A stretch of DNA of 64,000 bases. Origin: Diplocloster hominis. GTDB lineage: Bacteria; Bacillota; Clostridia; Lachnospirales; Lachnospiraceae. The notes under the pieces were generated by a model that worked only from the letters and a program-made list of their open reading frames with translations, searched no databases and was not told the origin of the DNA. The stretch lies in contig NZ_JAWDIY010000015.1 of the NCBI RefSeq assembly GCF_032380655.1, forward strand, positions 62,001-126,000, read 5' to 3'. Positions 59,685-64,000 of this stretch are shown here, piece by piece. Both the position numbers and the translations under genes were made by a program. Numbering within the stretch: position 1 is the first letter of the stretch; each line of letters starts with the position of its first letter.

Positions 59685-62535
59685 AGAGTTACTAAGAGAT
59701 ATCAGGGATTATATCCTGGGCGTTGTAAAATCCAGAGAGTTTGTCATGGTTATCGTCTTTCTCGCGCTGGCGGCCTTATTGATTCAGAGGCTGTTTGTAC
59801 TTCAGATCGTGAATGGAGAGGATTATTTAAATACGTTTACGCTGAAAATAAAAAAAGAGCGGGTTTTAAACGGCACCAGAGGTAATATTTACGACAGTAA
59901 GGGGAATCTGCTGGCTTATAACGAGCTGGCTTATTCTGTTACCATAGAAGACAACGGGGAATATGACAGCATTTCAAAAAAGAATCAGGAGCTCAACCAT
60001 ATTATCGATCAGGTAATACAGATCGTGGAGGGCAACGGCGATACCATGATCAGCGATTTCCAGATCGTGCTGGACAGTAACGATAACTATATCTTCTCGG
60101 TGGAGGGCACTTCCCTGATGCGCTTCCGCGCCGATGTGTATGGGAAGAAGACCATAGATGATCTGGAACCTGATCAGAAAAATGCGTCTGCCGACACGAT
60201 TATGGCGCGTCTGTGCGCGGATAATAAGACGGGATACGGTATCTCCCCTGATTTTACAAAAGAAGAGATACTGAAAATAGCCAGCGTGCGGTTTGCCATG
60301 GCCGGCAACAGTTATCAGAAATATATGGCTACCACGATCGCGACGGATGTCAGCGACGAAACCGTGGCGGTTATCATGGAAAACAGCGATAAGCTGCAGG
60401 GGGTACAGATCGAGAAAGGGTTTCTCCGCAGATATAACGACAGCCTGTACTTTTCCCATATTATCGGTTATACCGGCAAAGCGTCCCAGGAAGAGCTGGA
60501 TGAGCTGAAGAAGCAGGATGACAGCTATGCCCTGAATGATATCATCGGAAAATCCGGAATCGAACAGTATATGGAGACCGACTTGCAGGGGAAAAAGGGG
60601 ATGGAAAAGTTCTATGTGGACAACCTGGGGAAGGTTCTCGAAGTATCCGAGCGGACCGAGCCCGAGGCGGGCAATGATCTGTACCTGACCATCGACCGGG
60701 ATCTGCAGATAGCGGTCTACGACATTATCGAACAGAAGCTGGCGGGGATTCTGATATCCAAGATCCGGAATATCAAAGAGTACACTCCCTCCTCCAACAG
60801 CGGAGCCGGAGATATCGTCATTCCCATCGACGACGTATATTACGCATTTTTCAAACACAGAGTACTGGATACCGGGCACTTCGCCAAGCCGGAAGCTAAG
60901 GAGACGGAAAGCGCGGTGTATGATAAATTCGTCGGAAGCCAGCAAAGCGTGTTAAGCCGGATCCGGTCCGAACTTACCGCCGCTTCCCCGACCGCTTACC
61001 GGGCGCTGCCAAAGGATATGCAGTCCTATATGAGTTATATCGTCAATACCTTCCTGACGGATAATGAGATATTGATCTCCAAGGCTGTGGATACCAAAGA
61101 TCCCACTTATATCGCTTGGAAAACGGACGAAACCATCGGACTTAAGGAATATCTGGAGTATGCGATTTCCAAAGAGTGGATCGATATTTCCAATATATCT
61201 GTTGAAGATAAATATCTGGATTCCGCCCAGATCTATGACGCGCTGGTGGATTATATCATCACCTCCCTGGAAAATGAGGAAGGGTTCAGTTCTCTCATTT
61301 ATAAATACATGATCCGCGATAATTCCCTTAGCGGGAAAGAAGTTTGTATGTTATTATATGAGCAGGGCATTCTTCCGGCCGACGACGAGGACAAAGCGGC
61401 GGTTGAGAGCGGCCAGATGTCCGCTTACCAGTTTATGATGAAAAAGATCTCGAATCTCCAGATAACGCCGGGCCAGCTGGGCCTGGACCCGTGCTCCGGC
61501 TCCGCGGTGATTACCGATGTGAATACCGGACAGGTTCTGGCCAGCGTATCCTATCCGGGCTACGATAATAACCGGCTGGCGAATTCCATGGATTCGGCGT
61601 ACTTCCAGAAGCTGCAGTCGGATAAAGAGGCGGCCCCTATGTATAACAGGGCTACCCAGGAGCGTACGGCTCCCGGTTCTACCTTTAAGATGTTATCTGC
61701 AGTTGCGGGACTCTCCGAACAGGTGATTTCTACAACTGCCACTATACAAGATTTGGGTGTTTATGATAAAATAACACCATCACCGAAATGCTGGCTCTAT
61801 AACCGCTCCCATGGAACTCACGGCGCGGAGAACGTGTCAACGGCGCTTCGGGATTCCTGTAACTACTTTTTCTACGAAGTGGGATACCGGCTGGGGACTG
61901 TCAATGGCACCTATAAGAGCGAATACGGACTGGAACGCCTGAAAAAATATGCGGCGATGTTCGGCCTGACCTCCAAGTCCGGGATCGAGATTCCGGAATC
62001 GGAGCCGCAGTTTTCCGAGGAGGATGCGGTGCGTTCCGCGATCGGACAGGGTTCCCATGCCTATACGACTTCCGAACTGAACCGCTATGTGATGACGGTA
62101 GCCAACTCCGGTAATTGTTATGAGCTGACACTTTTAGATAAAGTGACCAGTCCATCCGGAGAAACCATAAAAACTTTTGGGACCAAGGAAGGCAATCAGG
62201 TGGATCTTCCGGATACGATCTGGAATGCAGTCCACGAAGGTATGCGTATGGTAGTAGAGAAAACCTCGGCTTTTGACGGATTGACCGTGCAGGCCGCAGG
62301 TAAGACCGGTACGGCACAGCAGACCACCAGCAGGCCGGACCATGCGCTGTTTGTAGGGTATGCGCCCTATGAGCAGCCCGAGATCGCCATCGCGACCCGG
62401 ATCGCTAACGGCTATACATCCGCGAATACCGCGGAAGTCACTAGAGATATTGTAAAATACTATTTTAAACTGGCAAGCGCGGAAGAGATCATAAGCGGTA
62501 CTGCCACAGAAACACAAACAGTAACAGGAGACTAG
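59665..62535 (+). CDS. Penicillin-binding protein 2 (elongasome transpeptidase), enlarged
   Basis: A 956-residue class B PBP with an N-terminal membrane anchor (about 25-45), pedestal domain (about 60-350) and transpeptidase domain with SxxK at Ser672 (GSTFKM), SCN near 735 and KTG at 880 (GKTGTAQ). About 240 residues are inserted between LTIDRDLQIAVYDII and GSAVITDVNTGQVLA, which adjoin in ordinary PBP2. Its place after mreD shows a role in lateral wall synthesis. GTG 59665 lies in its own binding site; TTG 59677, with AGGAG at good spacing, may be the true start. Confidence 0.93.
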   Translation: MQTNLFRELLRDIRDYILGVVKSREFVMVIVFLALAALLIQRLFVLQIVNGEDYLNTFTLKIKKERVLNGTRGNIYDSKGNLLAYNELAYSVTIEDNGEYDSISKKNQELNHIIDQVIQIVEGNGDTMISDFQIVLDSNDNYIFSVEGTSLMRFRADVYGKKTIDDLEPDQKNASADTIMARLCADNKTGYGISPDFTKEEILKIASVRFAMAGNSYQKYMATTIATDVSDETVAVIMENSDKLQGVQIEKGFLRRYNDSLYFSHIIGYTGKASQEELDELKKQDDSYALNDIIGKSGIEQYMETDLQGKKGMEKFYVDNLGKVLEVSERTEPEAGNDLYLTIDRDLQIAVYDIIEQKLAGILISKIRNIKEYTPSSNSGAGDIVIPIDDVYYAFFKHRVLDTGHFAKPEAKETESAVYDKFVGSQQSVLSRIRSELTAASPTAYRALPKDMQSYMSYIVNTFLTDNEILISKAVDTKDPTYIAWKTDETIGLKEYLEYAISKEWIDISNISVEDKYLDSAQIYDALVDYIITSLENEEGFSSLIYKYMIRDNSLSGKEVCMLLYEQGILPADDEDKAAVESGQMSAYQFMMKKISNLQITPGQLGLDPCSGSAVITDVNTGQVLASVSYPGYDNNRLANSMDSAYFQKLQSDKEAAPMYNRATQERTAPGSTFKMLSAVAGLSEQVISTTATIQDLGVYDKITPSPKCWLYNRSHGTHGAENVSTALRDSCNYFFYEVGYRLGTVNGTYKSEYGLERLKKYAAMFGLTSKSGIEIPESEPQFSEEDAVRSAIGQGSHAYTTSELNRYVMTVANSGNCYELTLLDKVTSPSGETIKTFGTKEGNQVDLPDTIWNAVHEGMRMVVEKTSAFDGLTVQAAGKTGTAQQTTSRPDHALFVGYAPYEQPEIAIATRIANGYTSANTAEVTRDIVKYYFKLASAEEIISGTATETQTVTGD

Positions 62536-62546
62536 GGGGATTAGCA

Positions 62547-63212
62547 ATGAATCAGCCTGTAATCATCAAAAGCAATCGGTACGGTATTATCGTGATCCTG
62601 GACCGGGACATGCCTTTCCCGGAACTGCTGGACAAGATTGCTGAAAAGTTCCGTGACTCAGCCAAATTTTTTAAAGATGCGCAGATGGCTGTCAGCTTTG
62701 AAGGAAGAAAATTATCGGAAGAAGAGATAGGGCAGGCATTGGAAGCGATCAGTGAGAATTCCGATATCAAGATTCTGTGTGTGGTAGACACGGATCTGCA
62801 GAAAGAACAGGAATTCAAAAAATCACTGGATGAAAAATTGAATGAAATTTCCGCCCATGACGGACAATTTTATAAAGGCACTTTAAGATCCGGCCAGGTG
62901 CTGGAGTCTGAGACAAGCATCGTAATCCTGGGGGATGTAAACCCCGGGGCGAAGGTGATTGCCAAAGGCAACATCGTTATTCTGGGGGCATTTAAGGGGA
63001 ATGCCTATGCGGGAGCAAATGGAAATCCAAACGCCTTTGTGGCGGCCTTATCCATGCATCCTATGCAGATCAGGATCGGCGACGTGATCGCGCGATGCCC
63101 GGATGAATCACATAAGAAGAGCGATAATGAGCCGAAAATCTCCTATGTGGAGGACGGCAATATCTATATCGAGCCAATTACCAAAGAATCCATCGGAGAA
63201 CTAAATTTATAA
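62547..63212 (+). CDS. minC: Septum-site inhibitor MinC
   Basis: A 221-residue MinC. An N-terminal FtsZ-directed domain (1-100) is followed by a linker and the C-terminal beta-helix (SGQVLESETSIVILGDVNPG, KVIAKGNIVILGAFKGNAYAG), which dimerises and binds MinD. The final strands contain IGDVIARCPD. AGGGGGA precedes the ATG; minD follows 21 bases later. Confidence 0.95.
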   Translation: MNQPVIIKSNRYGIIVILDRDMPFPELLDKIAEKFRDSAKFFKDAQMAVSFEGRKLSEEEIGQALEAISENSDIKILCVVDTDLQKEQEFKKSLDEKLNEISAHDGQFYKGTLRSGQVLESETSIVILGDVNPGAKVIAKGNIVILGAFKGNAYAGANGNPNAFVAALSMHPMQIRIGDVIARCPDESHKKSDNEPKISYVEDGNIYIEPITKESIGELNL

Positions 63213-63233
63213 AAACATTTGGAGGGAATCAGC

Positions 63234-64000
63234 ATGAGTGAAGTAATTGTAGTAACATCAGGCAAAGGCGGCGTCGGGAAGACGACAACTACGGCCAACG
63301 TGGGGACAGGCCTTGCCAAATTGGATAAAAAGGTGGTTTTGATCGATACGGATATAGGACTTCGGAACCTGGATGTGGTTATGGGCCTGGAGAACAGAAT
63401 TGTCTATAATCTGGTTGATGTCATAGAGGGAAACTGCCGGATTAAACAGGCTTTAATCAAGGATAAAAGATATCCCAACCTTCATCTGCTGCCGTCCGCG
63501 CAGACCAGAGACAAAACTTCTGTCACCCCTGAGCAGATGAAAAAACTGACCGACGAATTAAGGGAAGAATTTGACTACATACTTCTGGACTGCCCCGCGG
63601 GAATCGAGCAGGGATTCAAAAACGCCATCGCAGGAGCGGACCGGGCACTGATCGTGACGACTCCGGAAGTATCTGCGATCCGGGATGCGGACCGTATCAT
63701 TGGACTGCTGGAGGCCAATGGATTAAAGAAGATCGAGCTGATCGTCAACAGAATCCGTATGGATATGGTAAAACGGGGAGATATGATGTCCATTGACGAC
63801 GTGGTGGATATCCTGGCAATTAATCTGATCGGTGCGGTCCCGGATGACGAGAACATCGTCGTCGCCACAAACCAGGGCGAACCGCTGGTGGGAAGCGACT
63901 CCATGGCCGGACAGGCATTTATGAATATCTGCAGGAGGGTAATAGGGGAAGACGTCCCGCTGATGGATTTGGCAGTCAGCAGCGGATTCTTTGCAAAACT
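63234..64000 (+). CDS. minD: Septum-site ATPase MinD (partial, runs off the end)
   Basis: The frame begins at ATG 63234 after GGAGG and is open to the end of the window (255 full codons). It shows the deviant Walker A SGKGGVGKTTTTANVG, switch I DIGLRNLD, LLDCPAGIEQGF and TTPEVSAIRDADRIIG. MinD carries MinC to the poles. The C-terminal amphipathic helix lies beyond the window; minE would be expected next. Confidence 0.96.
   Translation, partial: MSEVIVVTSGKGGVGKTTTTANVGTGLAKLDKKVVLIDTDIGLRNLDVVMGLENRIVYNLVDVIEGNCRIKQALIKDKRYPNLHLLPSAQTRDKTSVTPEQMKKLTDELREEFDYILLDCPAGIEQGFKNAIAGADRALIVTTPEVSAIRDADRIIGLLEANGLKKIELIVNRIRMDMVKRGDMMSIDDVVDILAINLIGAVPDDENIVVATNQGEPLVGSDSMAGQAFMNICRRVIGEDVPLMDLAVSSGFFAK

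Overview
The window looks like chromosomal DNA of a gut-type Lachnospiraceae (Clostridium cluster XIVa). This is inferred from gene content and order: mutS-mutL-miaA followed by a YnbB-like PLP enzyme, radC-mreBCD-PBP2-minCD, a Re-citrate-synthase-like gene next to icd, and several families common in that group (DUF1653, DUF4321, DUF6530, a chorion-type Cys/Gly-rich small protein). Ribosome binding sites are strong AGGAGG types, and GTG/TTG starts are frequent. No rRNA, tRNA, prophage, transposase or CRISPR array was seen.

Layout. 1-5.1 kb: the tail of a glycyl-radical activase, a MATE exporter, a lipoprotein on the minus strand, a small membrane protein and a fused SecDF. 5.6-11.2 kb: a LacI regulator with near-perfect operators in its own promoter, then a ribose-type ABC importer (binding protein, double ATPase, permease) ending in an SGNH esterase. 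11.2-16.1 kb: small unknown proteins, a Cys/Gly-rich protein, a NUDIX protein and an MraY-like transferase, all interspersed with palindromic repeats. 16.2-17.0 kb: a GIY-YIG-like protein and a DUF6530 protein. 17.1-24.8 kb: a two-component system followed by two ATPase/FtsX-permease pairs of the antimicrobial-peptide-sensing or export type, then a cytoplasmic subtilisin-like protease.

26.8-37.2 kb is a second catabolic locus. It holds a creatinase-fold (M24) protein that has lost most metal ligands, two LacI regulators, an M28 and an M20 hydrolase, a second ribose-type ABC importer and a ThuA/STM3548-like protein. The mix suggests uptake and hydrolysis of an amide- or amino-acid-linked small molecule; the substrate is unknown. 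38.2-41.6 kb encodes a Re-citrate-synthase-like enzyme, a FadR-type GntR regulator and NADP isocitrate dehydrogenase, i.e. the oxidative branch to 2-oxoglutarate. 41.7-45.6 kb holds a regulator with two GntR winged helices, divergent from a Cache-GGDEF-EAL protein. From 45.8 kb to the end are housekeeping genes: mismatch repair, tRNA modification, flavoproteins, rod-shape machinery and division-site placement.

The most unusual feature is a set of long palindromic elements in the intergenic regions. Family A (about 280 bp; three full copies and one internally deleted copy) and family B (about 310 bp; one full and one half copy) keep intramolecular pairing although their arms differ between copies. 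A tandem 128-bp element (C) shows paired compensatory changes, and an 80-bp element (D) has four 10-bp palindromes spaced 20-21 bp apart. These look like structured RNA or non-autonomous mobile elements, and no protein partner was found in the window.
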